Both the position numbers and the translations under genes were made by a program. Under the pieces are notes generated by a model that saw nothing but the letters and a program-made list of their open reading frames with translations, was not told the DNA's origin and did not search any database. Shown one piece after another: positions 1 to 7,992 of a stretch of 36,701 bases of DNA (within the stretch, counting starts at the first letter, position 1; each line of letters starts with the position of its first letter). Source of the stretch: Kiritimatiellia bacterium (lineage in GTDB: Bacteria > Verrucomicrobiota > Kiritimatiellia > RFP12 > UBA1067); contig JAFUEM010000022.1 in assembly GCA_017463935.1 (NCBI GenBank), forward strand, positions 1 through 36,701, read 5' to 3'.

Positions 1-127
1 CGGCCTGAAGCCGCTGCCGCGGACGCTCGCCGCACCGAAGGCGGCGCGGCTCGTGCAGCCGAAACCGGCGGCGGACGCGGACGCGACGCTCGCCTTCCCG
101 CGCCGGGAGCTGTTGAAAATCGATTGA
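1..127 (+). CDS. 3' end of an unidentified gene
   Basis: An open frame enters the window in frame 2 and ends at a TGA at 125-127, giving the last 41 residues of a protein. Nearly all third codon positions are G or C, as in the neighbouring genes, so I take this frame as coding. The tail is rich in Ala, Pro and Arg and ends in LLKID; I do not recognise a family. The stop lies 14 bp before the pyrE ATG, so it is probably the upstream gene of the same operon. Confidence 0.55.
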   Translation, partial: GLKPLPRTLAAPKAARLVQPKPAADADATLAFPRRELLKID

Positions 128-141
128 AAGGCAACACAACC

Positions 142-753
142 ATGACGCAAAAACAGGTACTCAAGGCATTCACGGACACGGGCGCGCTCCTCGAGGGGCA
201 TTTCGAGCTCAGGTCCAAACTCCATTCCAACCGCTACTTCCAGTGCGCGAACGTGCTGCGCTATCCGCGCGTCGCCGAGAAGCTCTGCCGCGCCGTCACG
301 CGCACGGCGGTGAAGAGCGGCAAGCTCGGCAGGCGGATCGACGGCGTGATCTCGCCGGCCGTGGGCGGCATCCTCGTCGGCCACGAGGTCGCGCGCGAGC
401 TGAACGTCAAGTGCATCTTCGCCGAGAAGGTGCCCGGCGCGGGCGTGGACGCGACCGGCAAGCCGAACACGGTGCTCGCGCTGCGCCGCTTCGCGATCAA
501 GAAGGGCGAGCGCTATGTCGTCGCCGAGGACGTGGTGACGAAGGGCGGGCGCGTGCAGGAGACGATTGATCTCGTCAAGGCGGCGGGCGGCACCGTCGCG
601 GGCGTGATCCTGCTCGTCGACCGCAGCGCCGGCAAGGTCAGGTTCGGACGCATCCCGATGTTCTCGCTCATGCAGATGACGCCCGAGACGTGGGAGCCGA
701 AGGACTGCCCGATGTGCAAGGCCGGCTCGAAGCCCGTCCATCCGGGATCGTGA
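142..753 (+). CDS. pyrE: Orotate phosphoribosyltransferase
   Basis: The 203-residue protein should transfer phosphoribose from PRPP to orotate, giving OMP in cytoplasmic pyrimidine synthesis. It carries the type I phosphoribosyltransferase PRPP loop (VVAEDVVTKGGRV), the upstream ISPAVGGILVGHEVA segment and the C-terminal DCPMCKAG...PVHPGS tail seen in many bacterial OPRTases. An in-frame TTG lies upstream at 124, but ATG 142 is the better start because AAAGG at 128-132 sits 9 bp before it and the family N-terminus aligns there. It is the second visible gene of the forward operon. Confidence 0.93.
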   Translation: MTQKQVLKAFTDTGALLEGHFELRSKLHSNRYFQCANVLRYPRVAEKLCRAVTRTAVKSGKLGRRIDGVISPAVGGILVGHEVARELNVKCIFAEKVPGAGVDATGKPNTVLALRRFAIKKGERYVVAEDVVTKGGRVQETIDLVKAAGGTVAGVILLVDRSAGKVRFGRIPMFSLMQMTPETWEPKDCPMCKAGSKPVHPGS

Positions 754-855
754 GAGTTGAGAATGGAGAGTTGAGAGTTGAAAGCGGAGAGTGGAAAGGT
801 GAAAAGAGGGAAGAAGGGAGAGTGGAGAATTGAAAGTTGAGAGTGGAGAGTTGAA
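752..855 (+). repeat. Purine-rich AGTTGA-type degenerate repeat
   Basis: The whole pyrE-ribBA gap is built of variants of a 7-10 bp unit such as GAGAGTTGA, GAAAGTTGA, GAGAATTGA and GAGAGTGGA, almost without C on this strand. The last unit also supplies the GGAG ribosome-binding site of ribBA. A related stretch occurs at 7956-7990. I see no dyad symmetry. Confidence 0.8.
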
Positions 856-856
856 G

Positions 857-2059
857 ATGGACGAGAGCAGGAGTTTCGATTCCGTCGAGGACTGTCTTGC
901 GGCGCTCCGGCGCGGCGAGATCGTGCTCGTCACCGACGATGCCGACCGCGAGAACGAGGGCGACTGCATCTGCGCGGCCGAGTTCGCGACGACCGAGAAC
1001 GTCAACTTCATGGCGAAGTGGGCGCGCGGCCTCATCTGCATGCCGATGTCGCGCGCGTGGTGCCGCAAGCTCGATCTGCCGCAGATGGTCGCGCAGAACA
1101 CCGACAACCACCAGACCGCGTTCACGGTCTCCATCGACGCAGTGACGACGACGACGGGCATTTCCGCCGAGGAGCGCGCGCGGACGGCGCGCACGTGCGT
1201 GAAGGAGGGCGTCGCGCCGTCGGACTTCCGGCGGCCCGGCCACATGTTCCCGCTCGAAGCGCGCGAAGGCGGCGTCCTGCGGCGCGCGGGGCATACGGAG
1301 GCGACGGTCGATCTCTGCCGTCTCGCGGGGCTGAAGGAAGTGGGGCTCTGCTGCGAGGTGATGAAGGACGACGGCACGATGGCGCGGCTCGCGGACGTGA
1401 CGGCGTTCGCCCGGACGCACGGCCTCCGGATGATGACGATCGCCGATCTGATCGCCTACCGCCGCAAGGTGGACCGGCTCGTCGAGAAGGTCGAGGAGGT
1501 CGACCTGCCGACGGATCACGGCCACTTCCGCCTCAGCATGTACAAGAGCCGCGTGACGGGGCTCGAGCATCTCGCGCTCGTCAAGGGCGACGTCGCCGAC
1601 GGCGCACCCGTCCTTGTGCGCGTCCATTCCGAATGCTTCACGGGCGACGTGCTCGGCTCCGAGCGCTGCGACTGCGGGCCGCAGCTCCACGCCGCGATGG
1701 AGATGGTCGAGCGCGAAGGGCGCGGGGCCGTCGTCTACATGCGCCAGGAAGGGCGCGGCATCGGGCTCGCGAACAAGCTGCACGCCTACAAGAAGCAGGA
1801 GGAGGGCATGGACACGGTCGAGGCGAACGTCGCGCTCGGCTTCGCGCCCGACCTGCGCGACTACGGCGAAGGCGCGCAGATCCTGACGGACCTCGGCATC
1901 CGGCAGCTGCGGCTGATGACCAACAACCCGTGCAAGATCGCGGGGCTGGAGGGCTACGGGCTGGAGATCGTCGAACGCGTGCCGATCGTCATTCCCGCGA
2001 ACGCGCACGACCGGCGCTATCTCGACACGAAGAAAACGAAGATGGGGCACCTGATATGA
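857..2059 (+). CDS. ribBA: Bifunctional DHBP synthase / GTP cyclohydrolase II
   Basis: The 400-residue protein carries the two entry reactions of riboflavin synthesis. The N-terminal half (about residues 1-205) is 3,4-dihydroxy-2-butanone-4-phosphate synthase, with DDADRENEGD, the DNHQTAFTVSID segment and the RRAGHTEATVDL motif. The C-terminal half is GTP cyclohydrolase II, with the zinc-binding cluster CFTGDVLGSERCDCG, the YMRQEGRGIGL loop and DLRDYGEGAQIL. A TTG at 830 is in frame, but it would encode the repeat array; ATG 857 with GGAG at 845-848 is preferred. Its stop overlaps the gpsA start by 4 bp (ATGA), indicating translational coupling. Confidence 0.95.
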   Translation: MDESRSFDSVEDCLAALRRGEIVLVTDDADRENEGDCICAAEFATTENVNFMAKWARGLICMPMSRAWCRKLDLPQMVAQNTDNHQTAFTVSIDAVTTTTGISAEERARTARTCVKEGVAPSDFRRPGHMFPLEAREGGVLRRAGHTEATVDLCRLAGLKEVGLCCEVMKDDGTMARLADVTAFARTHGLRMMTIADLIAYRRKVDRLVEKVEEVDLPTDHGHFRLSMYKSRVTGLEHLALVKGDVADGAPVLVRVHSECFTGDVLGSERCDCGPQLHAAMEMVEREGRGAVVYMRQEGRGIGLANKLHAYKKQEEGMDTVEANVALGFAPDLRDYGEGAQILTDLGIRQLRLMTNNPCKIAGLEGYGLEIVERVPIVIPANAHDRRYLDTKKTKMGHLI

Positions 2060-3042
2060 AGATTGCAGTGATTGGCGATGGCGGCTGGGGCACGGCGAAC
2101 GCGCTGCTGCTCGCGGGCTACGGACACGACGTGACCGTGTGGGGCGCGTTCCCCGACTACATCGAGGAGCAGCGGCGCACGCGCCGCAACGACCGCTTCC
2201 TCAAGGGCGTGCCGCTGCCCGACGCGCTGAAGCTGACCGCCGACCGCGAAGAGGCCGTGGCGGGCGCGGAGGTCGTCGTGCTCGCGCCGCCGTCGAAGTA
2301 TTTCGCGTCGGTCGTCGGCTCGTTCAAGGGCCTCATCACGCCCGACCGGCTCGTCGTCTCGATCACGAAGGGCCTCTGCGAAAAGACGAACCGCCGCATG
2401 ACCGACCTCGGCGCGGAAATCCTGGGGACGGGTCCGCTCGTCGCGCTCGCGGGGCCGACGCACGCCGAGGAGGTCGCGCGCGGCGTGCCGACGGCGATCG
2501 TGGCGGCGTGCACGGATCCGGAGAAGGCGCGGCGCGTGCAGGCAATCTGGTCGGGCCCGCTCTTCCGCGTCTACACGTCGGACGACCCCGTCGGCGTCGA
2601 GATCGGCGGCGCGGTCAAGAACGTGCTGGCGCTCGCCGTCGGCTGCTCGGACGGCATGGGCTTCGGCGACAACACGCGCGCGGCGCTCATCACGCGCGGG
2701 CTCGTCGAGATGAAGCGCTTCGTCCTCGCCTACGGCGGCCGGCCGGAGACGCTCTCGGGCCTCGCCGGCATCGGCGACCTCATCGTCACGTGCACGTCGC
2801 GCCACTCGCGCAACCATTCCGTCGGCGAGCGCATCGGGAAGGGCGAGACGGTCGACGCCATCCTCGGCTCCATGCAGATGGTCGCCGAAGGCGTGTGGAA
2901 CTCCAAGGTCGTCCACGAGATCGCCGCGCGGCTCGGCGTGGACATGCCGATCTGCGAGCTCGTCTACAAGGTCTGCTACGAAGGCTTCGCCGCGAAGGAC
3001 GCCGTCGCCGCGATGATGAACCGCGAACTGAAGAGCGAATGA
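2056..3042 (+). CDS. gpsA: NAD(P)-dependent glycerol-3-phosphate dehydrogenase
   Basis: The 328-residue enzyme should reduce dihydroxyacetone phosphate to sn-glycerol-3-phosphate for phospholipid synthesis. It starts with the Rossmann motif AVIGDGGWGTA, then has SITKGLCEKT, LAGPTHAEEVARGVPTA, the catalytic-lysine segment GGAVKNVLALAVG, GDNTRAALITRGLVEM and LAGIGDLIVTCTS, all typical of GpsA. The frame is open far upstream because of high GC, but the family N-terminus fits ATG 2056, which overlaps the ribBA stop. Confidence 0.95.
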   Translation: MKIAVIGDGGWGTANALLLAGYGHDVTVWGAFPDYIEEQRRTRRNDRFLKGVPLPDALKLTADREEAVAGAEVVVLAPPSKYFASVVGSFKGLITPDRLVVSITKGLCEKTNRRMTDLGAEILGTGPLVALAGPTHAEEVARGVPTAIVAACTDPEKARRVQAIWSGPLFRVYTSDDPVGVEIGGAVKNVLALAVGCSDGMGFGDNTRAALITRGLVEMKRFVLAYGGRPETLSGLAGIGDLIVTCTSRHSRNHSVGERIGKGETVDAILGSMQMVAEGVWNSKVVHEIAARLGVDMPICELVYKVCYEGFAAKDAVAAMMNRELKSE

Positions 3043-3043
3043 C

Positions 3044-3895
3044 ATGCGCGCGTCCGTCGATGTCGCTGCGGCGCTGAAGCCCGTTTTCGCCTGCTTCTCG
3101 TTCGGGCTCGGCGCGTGCATCGCCTCGTTCCTGAATGTGGTGATCTGGCGCGTGCCGCGCGGCGAGTCGATTGTCTCGCCGCCGTCGCACTGCCCGAAGT
3201 GCGGCGCGCCGATCCGCTGGTGGCAGAACATCCCGATCCTCTCGTGGCTCGCGCTCGGCGGGAAGTGCGCGAACTGCCGCGCGGCGATTTCGCCGCGCTA
3301 CATCCTGATCGAGCTGCTGGGCGGCGTCCTCTTCCTCGCAGCATTCCTGCACATGCTGAAGTTCGGACTGCCGCTTCACTTTCTTGTTGTCTATTGGATT
3401 TGGATCGCGCTCATGATCGTCGGTTCGTTCATCGACTTCGACCACCAGCTGCTGCCCGACTTCGTGACGGTGGGCGGCATGGCGCTCGGGTTGGTCGCCA
3501 ACGCCTACAGCTACTTTTTCTTCTGGGGAAAGATCTACTGGGAAAACTACCTCCTTTATTGTGTTGGCGGGCTCGCGCTCGGCTTCGGGCTCCTGTGGCT
3601 GATCCGCTTTCTCGGCACCAGGGCGTTCAAGCGCGAGGCGATGGGGATGGGCGACGTGTTCCTCATGGGCGCGGTCGGCGCGCTCTTCGGGCCGGTGGCC
3701 GTCCTCTTTACGCTCATGACGTCCGCCGTCGCCGGTTCGATCGTCGGCATCGGGATGATTCTTCTTTCCAAGGCGAAGCTGGGGAAGTTCGTCGCCATTC
3801 CCTTCGGCCCCTACATCTGCCTCGGCTGTCTCGCGTGGATGTTCTGCGGCCCGGAAGCGGTCGCCTGGTATTTGAAACTTCTGGGAGTGAACTGA
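3044..3895 (+). CDS. pilD: Type IV prepilin peptidase
   Basis: This is a 283-residue polytopic inner-membrane aspartic protease that should cleave (and usually N-methylate) type IV pilin or pseudopilin precursors. It has the N-terminal methyltransferase-like region with two CxxC pairs (CPKC...CANC), the IDFDHQLLPD segment carrying the first catalytic Asp (residues 131-133) and the GMGD motif carrying the second (D204), amid several hydrophobic helices. It begins one base after the gpsA stop. No pilin or secretion ATPase gene is nearby, so the substrate is unknown. Confidence 0.92.
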   Translation: MRASVDVAAALKPVFACFSFGLGACIASFLNVVIWRVPRGESIVSPPSHCPKCGAPIRWWQNIPILSWLALGGKCANCRAAISPRYILIELLGGVLFLAAFLHMLKFGLPLHFLVVYWIWIALMIVGSFIDFDHQLLPDFVTVGGMALGLVANAYSYFFFWGKIYWENYLLYCVGGLALGFGLLWLIRFLGTRAFKREAMGMGDVFLMGAVGALFGPVAVLFTLMTSAVAGSIVGIGMILLSKAKLGKFVAIPFGPYICLGCLAWMFCGPEAVAWYLKLLGVN

Positions 3896-3896
3896 C

Positions 3897-4166
3897 ATGG
3901 ATCTCGCGCACGGACTTGAATTCGGCATGCTCTTCGCGTTCGGCTTTTCGTGGCCGTTCGCCATCGCCAAGACGCTCAAGGCAAAACGCGTGGACGGCAA
4001 GTCGCCGCTCTTCATGATGATCGTCATCGCCGGCTACCTGCTGGGCGTCGCCGCGCGGCTCCTCGACGCCGACGCGGGCAACGACTGGCTCGTGTGGGTC
4101 TACCTCGCCGACATCGCGCTCGTCTCCACCGACCTCGCGCTCTACTTCCGCTACGCGCGCCGTTGA
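3897..4166 (+). CDS. Small membrane protein, possibly PQ-loop-like
   Basis: An 89-residue protein with about three hydrophobic segments. The stretch SWPFAIAKTLKAKRVDGKSP resembles a PQ-loop repeat, in which a Pro in a helix is followed by a basic loop and Ser. Members of that family are small transporters or chaperones, but a single weak repeat does not fix a function. The ATG lies one base after the prepilin peptidase stop, so it is the last gene of the operon. It is convergent with the symporter gene, with only 32 bp between the two stops. Confidence 0.75.
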   Translation: MDLAHGLEFGMLFAFGFSWPFAIAKTLKAKRVDGKSPLFMMIVIAGYLLGVAARLLDADAGNDWLVWVYLADIALVSTDLALYFRYARR

Positions 4167-4198
4167 CGGTGCGCGCGCGGTTCAACCTGTACGGCGCG

Positions 4199-5767
4199 CT
4201 AGTCGCGGCGCTGGCGGTCGAGGTAGTCCTTCGTCACGCGCCAGACGACCGGCGAGAGCAGCACGAGCGCGACGAGGTTGGGGAACGCCATCAGCCCGTT
4301 GAACGTGTCGGCGAGGCCCCACACGACGGAGACCGTCAGATACGGCCCGACGAAGACGACCGCGACGTAGGCGAGGCGGTAGACCTTCACGATCCATTTG
4401 CGACGCGTGCCCACGAGATACTCCAGGCACTTCTCCGAGTAGTAGTCCCAGCCGAGAATCGTCGTGAACGCGAAGAAGGTGAGCGCCGTCATCAGGAAGA
4501 AGCTCGCGACCGGGCCGGAGTTCGGGCCGAGGAAGGAGAGACCGCGGCGGAACGCCTCGATGGTGATGTCCACGCCCTTGAGGCCGAGCGACGGCTCCCA
4601 CGCGCCGGTGACGACGATTGCGAGGCCCGTCATCGTGCAGATGATGATCGTGTCGATGAAGGTGCCCGTCATGCAGACGAGGCCCTGGCGCGCGGGCTCG
4701 TTCGTCTTGGCCGCCGCCGCCGCGATGGGCGCGGAGCCGAGGCCGGCCTCGTTCGAGAAGATGCCGCGCGCGATGCCTTTCTGCATTGCGATGAAGATCG
4801 TGCCGACCATGCCGCCGGTGAAGGCCGACGGGTTGAAGGCCGAGCGCACGATCAGCTCGAGCGCGGCGGTCAGCTTCGAGACGTTGCCGAGCAGCAGGAA
4901 CGCGATGATCACGACGTAGAAGATCGCCATGAACGGCACGACGACCGTCGAGACGGCCGCGATGCGCTTGAGCCCGCCGATCACGACGAGGCCGACGCAG
5001 GCTGTGACGAGCAGGCCCGCGAGGACGACCGGCAGCGAGTAGGTCGTGCCGAAGAGCTGCACGCCCGTCGCCATGTTCGCCGGATCGAAGCCCGGGTCGA
5101 AGAAGCGCTGGACGGCCGACGTGATGCCGTGGATCTGCGTGATCGTGCCGATGCCCATGATGCCCGCGAGCGTGCCGAACACGGCGAAGAGCACCGCGAG
5201 CCACTTCCAGCTCTTCAGACCGAAGCGCCCCTTGAGGCCGCGTTCGATGTAGTAGAAGGGGCCGCCCAGCACGGTGCCGTCGGGCTGCACCTCGCGGTAC
5301 TTCACCGCCAGCAGGCCCTCGGCGTATTTCGTCGCCATGCCGAAGAACGCGGCGACCTCCATCCAGAAGAGCGCGCCGGGCCCGCCCGTGCCGATGGCCG
5401 TGGCGACGCCGACGATGTTGCCCGTGCCGATCGTCGCCGACAGCGCCGTGCACAGCGCGCCGAACTGCGACACCTCGCCGTGGCCCTCCTCCGACGCGAA
5501 CATGCAGCGGAAGGCGTTCTTGAGGTTCAGAAGGTGCGTCAGGCGCAGGATGCACGTCAGGAGCAGCCCCGTGACGAGGATGGAGGCGATCAGCGGCACG
5601 CCCCAGACGTAGCCGTCGATCTTGTCGACGAATGCGGTGAACGAAGCGAGCCAGTCGCTCGTGGCCTCGACCGTGGAGGCGATCTGGGGGGCTGTCCGGG
5701 TCGCCTCGGGAGCGGCGGCCACCGTCTGGAGCGCAGTTTGCGCGACTTGAGAAACGAGATTTGTCAT
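4199..5767 (-). CDS. Sodium:alanine/glycine symporter (AGCS family)
   Basis: A 522-residue inner-membrane transporter of the alanine or glycine:cation symporter family, with about eleven hydrophobic helices. Typical segments are GTGNIVGVATAIGTGGPGALFWM, the GGPFYYIERGL stretch, SNEAGLGSAPIAAAAAKT and the C-terminal FTTILGWDYYSEKCLEYL. It should import a small neutral amino acid with Na+. A GTG at 5773 is in frame, but ATG 5767 is taken as the start because the promoter at 5777-5805 would begin transcription almost on it. It is transcribed against the operon to its left and diverges from HK1. Confidence 0.92.
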   Translation of the reverse strand: MTNLVSQVAQTALQTVAAAPEATRTAPQIASTVEATSDWLASFTAFVDKIDGYVWGVPLIASILVTGLLLTCILRLTHLLNLKNAFRCMFASEEGHGEVSQFGALCTALSATIGTGNIVGVATAIGTGGPGALFWMEVAAFFGMATKYAEGLLAVKYREVQPDGTVLGGPFYYIERGLKGRFGLKSWKWLAVLFAVFGTLAGIMGIGTITQIHGITSAVQRFFDPGFDPANMATGVQLFGTTYSLPVVLAGLLVTACVGLVVIGGLKRIAAVSTVVVPFMAIFYVVIIAFLLLGNVSKLTAALELIVRSAFNPSAFTGGMVGTIFIAMQKGIARGIFSNEAGLGSAPIAAAAAKTNEPARQGLVCMTGTFIDTIIICTMTGLAIVVTGAWEPSLGLKGVDITIEAFRRGLSFLGPNSGPVASFFLMTALTFFAFTTILGWDYYSEKCLEYLVGTRRKWIVKVYRLAYVAVVFVGPYLTVSVVWGLADTFNGLMAFPNLVALVLLSPVVWRVTKDYLDRQRRD

Positions 5768-5776
5768 AGCCACAAA

Positions 5777-5805
5777 ATGATATCAAAAAACGCCGCGCAG
5801 TTCAA
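5777..5805 (-). promoter_or_regulatory. Promoter of the AGCS symporter
   Basis: On the minus strand, TTGAAC (5800-5805) and TATCAT (5777-5782) are separated by 17 bp, and the -10 is preceded by TGA, giving an extended -10. Only 9 bp separate the -10 box from ATG 5767, so the transcript would have almost no leader. Confidence 0.7.
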
Positions 5806-5847
5806 CCAGCAAACGGTGCGCGGGCAGTCCGAAAGTGTGCCGACGGG

Positions 5848-5876
5848 TGGACGGAAGGCCGCGAAGATGATATAAT
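5848..5876 (+). promoter_or_regulatory. Promoter of the HK1/RR1 operon
   Basis: TGGACG (5848-5853), a 17-bp spacer and a perfect TATAAT (5871-5876) preceded by TGA. The start codon GTG 5884 follows 7 bp later, where transcription should begin, so the mRNA looks leaderless. The dyad found at the other locus promoters is absent here, which suggests expression independent of it. Confidence 0.75.
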
Positions 5877-5883
5877 TTCCGCC

Positions 5884-7980
5884 GTGAACAACGCGACCGC
5901 TTTCATTCTTGCGCTGGCCGTTGGCGCGTCGGCCCCGTCTCCCGGCGGGGGGATCGCGGATTTCGCCCCGCTTTCGCGCAAAGAGGCCGCGGAAGAGCGA
6001 GCCGTCTGCGTGACGGGCGTGGTGACCTGCGTCGCCTACTGGCAGACGAACAGCTGCGTGATCGCGTCGGTCGACGATCCCAACGGATTTTCGATCTACG
6101 TCACCGGCGAGCATCCGATCGAGGAGCATACGCCCGTGCCGGGCGGCTCCCTGTCGGTCGGCGACATCCTGGAGGTGAAGGGCGTGACGGTCCCGCTCTT
6201 CTTCGCGCCCGGCGTGTATGCGCGCAGCTATGTCCGGCTCGGCCGCATGGATCTGCCGTCCGCGCCGCGCCACACCCTCGCCGACTTCGCGCAGGGGCAG
6301 CTCGACAATCGCCGCGTGCGGCTGGGCGGCGTGGTGACGGAGATCCGTCCCGGCGGGGCGGATCAGGCGATGATGAGCCTCGCCACGCCCGAAGGGACGC
6401 TCGACGTGCGCGTCCGGGCGCCGTTTGCCGATCTGGCCGGGCTGCCGGACGCCGAAGTGGACGTCGAGGGCGTCGCGATGAGCGTCTACAACCACCGCGC
6501 CGAATATCTCGGCATGCGGCTGGAGCTCGCCGGTCCGGACGGAATCTTCGTCGCGAAGCCCGCTCCGGCCGATCCCTTCACGGCCCGGCAGGTACCGCTC
6601 GATTCGATTCTGTCCTGGACGCCGCACGGGCGCGACGGACACCGCCGGCTGGTCAGCGGCACGGTCACGGCGGCGCGCGCGGACGGCACCTTCTATCTCC
6701 AGTCCGGTCGGCGCGCGGTCCGCGCGACGGTCCGCCTGGGCGAACGGCCGCCTCCGGCGGGAACGGCCGTGGACGCCGTGGGCTTCCCCGAAATGGTGCG
6801 CGGCGTCGGGCAGCTCGTCGGCGTCGTCTGGCGGGCGTCGGCGCGTGCGCCGGAACGGATCGAGCCGACCGTGCTGACGTCGGTCAACGTCACGAATCTG
6901 GCGTACAAGGCCGACATCACGTTCGACGACTACGACTGCCAGCTCGTCTCCCTCGCGGGCCGCCTGTACCGGATCGAAAGGAAGAACGGCGCGTTTGACA
7001 TGTTTCTTGAGATCGCGGACATAAGCGTCGGAGTTTCAGTGTCCGGCGATGTTCCCAGCTGGATCGAGGACGAGCTGGAGTTCCGTCCCCGCGTGTCGGT
7101 CGTCGGCATCGCCTGGCTGGACACGTCCGGCGATTCGCCCGCCCGGCGGCTGGTGAACGGCCGCCGGCCGGGCCTTTCGTCCGTGTCGGTCGAGGCGCTG
7201 GGCCCGGACGCGCTGCGTCTTGTTCCGGACGCGCAATGGCGCGAAAGGCACCACGTCCGCTACGTCCAGCGTGCGTTTGGCTTCCTGGCCGTGATTCTGC
7301 TGCTGCTGATCGGCGTGGGCGCGTGGGCGCTGTGGAGGGCGAGGGCGCGCGAGCGCGACTCGCGGCTTCTCGCGGACGAGCGCAAGCGCATGGCGGGCGA
7401 TCTGCACGACACGATCGAGCAGCATCTCGCCGGCGCGCGGATCCTGCTGTCCACCGCCGCCGACAAGCTGGGCACGGACGGGCCGGCCGCGGCGCGCGCG
7501 GTCCAGATGGCGGGCGAGGTGCTGGCCGAGGCGAAGCGGCAGATTCGCGACGTCATCCTGAACCTCCGCAGCGACCGCCTCCTGAAGGAGTCGACCGAGG
7601 CGCTCGTCGCGCAGATCGCGGGCGAGCTCAACGCGCGCGGAATCGTGAAGGTCCGCGTGCGCCTGCGCGGGATTCCGCCGACGCTGTCGGCGGGCGAGAA
7701 GGCCGACCTCGTGGCCATCGTGCAGCAGGCCGTCACGAACGCGGTCAACCACGGCAAGGCGAAGAACGTCGCGATCGTGAGCGATCCGGCGGATGCAGGC
7801 TTTGTTCTGAGGATTCTCAACGACGGAGAGCCGTTCGACGCCGCGAAGGCGCTGGGTCCCGAGTCGGGTCACTTCGGGCTCGCAAACATGCGCGAGCGCG
7901 CGAAGCGAAGCGGGATGTCGATCGACTGGTGCCGGGAGGGGAAGTGGATGTGCGTGAAAGTTGAAAAGTTGAAAGGCTGA
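5884..7980 (+). CDS. Sensor histidine kinase 1 (HisKA_3/NarX-DegS type)
   Basis: The 698-residue protein has a signal-like N-terminus, a large exported region (about 25-458), one membrane helix (about 459-484) and a cytoplasmic kinase. The dimerisation/phosphoacceptor motif is RKRMAGDLHDTIEQHLAGA with H508. The ATPase part has the N box QQAVTNAVNHGKAKN and the G box GHFGLANMRERAKRSGM. The exported region holds about four beta-rich modules, the first with GDILEVKGVTVPLFFAPG, a pattern I know from Verrucomicrobiota and Acidobacteriota kinases; the OB-like fold is inferred. The start is GTG 5884. The last codons lie in an AGTTGA-type repeat. The gene is followed after 12 bp by its response regulator. 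A ligand derived from xylan is an inference from context. Confidence 0.9.
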   Translation: MNNATAFILALAVGASAPSPGGGIADFAPLSRKEAAEERAVCVTGVVTCVAYWQTNSCVIASVDDPNGFSIYVTGEHPIEEHTPVPGGSLSVGDILEVKGVTVPLFFAPGVYARSYVRLGRMDLPSAPRHTLADFAQGQLDNRRVRLGGVVTEIRPGGADQAMMSLATPEGTLDVRVRAPFADLAGLPDAEVDVEGVAMSVYNHRAEYLGMRLELAGPDGIFVAKPAPADPFTARQVPLDSILSWTPHGRDGHRRLVSGTVTAARADGTFYLQSGRRAVRATVRLGERPPPAGTAVDAVGFPEMVRGVGQLVGVVWRASARAPERIEPTVLTSVNVTNLAYKADITFDDYDCQLVSLAGRLYRIERKNGAFDMFLEIADISVGVSVSGDVPSWIEDELEFRPRVSVVGIAWLDTSGDSPARRLVNGRRPGLSSVSVEALGPDALRLVPDAQWRERHHVRYVQRAFGFLAVILLLLIGVGAWALWRARARERDSRLLADERKRMAGDLHDTIEQHLAGARILLSTAADKLGTDGPAAARAVQMAGEVLAEAKRQIRDVILNLRSDRLLKESTEALVAQIAGELNARGIVKVRVRLRGIPPTLSAGEKADLVAIVQQAVTNAVNHGKAKNVAIVSDPADAGFVLRILNDGEPFDAAKALGPESGHFGLANMRERAKRSGMSIDWCREGKWMCVKVEKLKG

Positions 7981-7990
7981 AAGGCTGGAA
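7956..7990 (+). repeat. Second AGTTGA-type repeat
   Basis: Short tandem variants of GAAAGTTGA, GAAAGGCTGA and GGCTGGAA run through the last codons of HK1 into the gap before RR1. They resemble the array at 752-855, and their AAAGG supplies the RR1 ribosome-binding site. HK2 ends differently (KVEVSAI instead of KVEKLKG), so the array altered the HK1 C-terminus. Confidence 0.6.
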
Positions 7991-7992
7991 TT

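Noticed and set aside
752-855. The AGTTGA array as a possible CRISPR array.
   Set aside because: Units are only 7-10 bp, degenerate and without unique spacers, and no cas gene is present.
1018-2055. A long open frame continuous with gpsA and overlapping ribBA.
   Set aside because: It is a GC-rich shadow frame; the ribBA frame has full family motifs and GpsA homology begins only at ATG 2056.
4167-4200. GCGCGC self-complementary runs between the convergent small membrane protein and AGCS genes, a possible bidirectional terminator.
   Set aside because: There is no T run on either strand and such runs are common in this GC-rich DNA.
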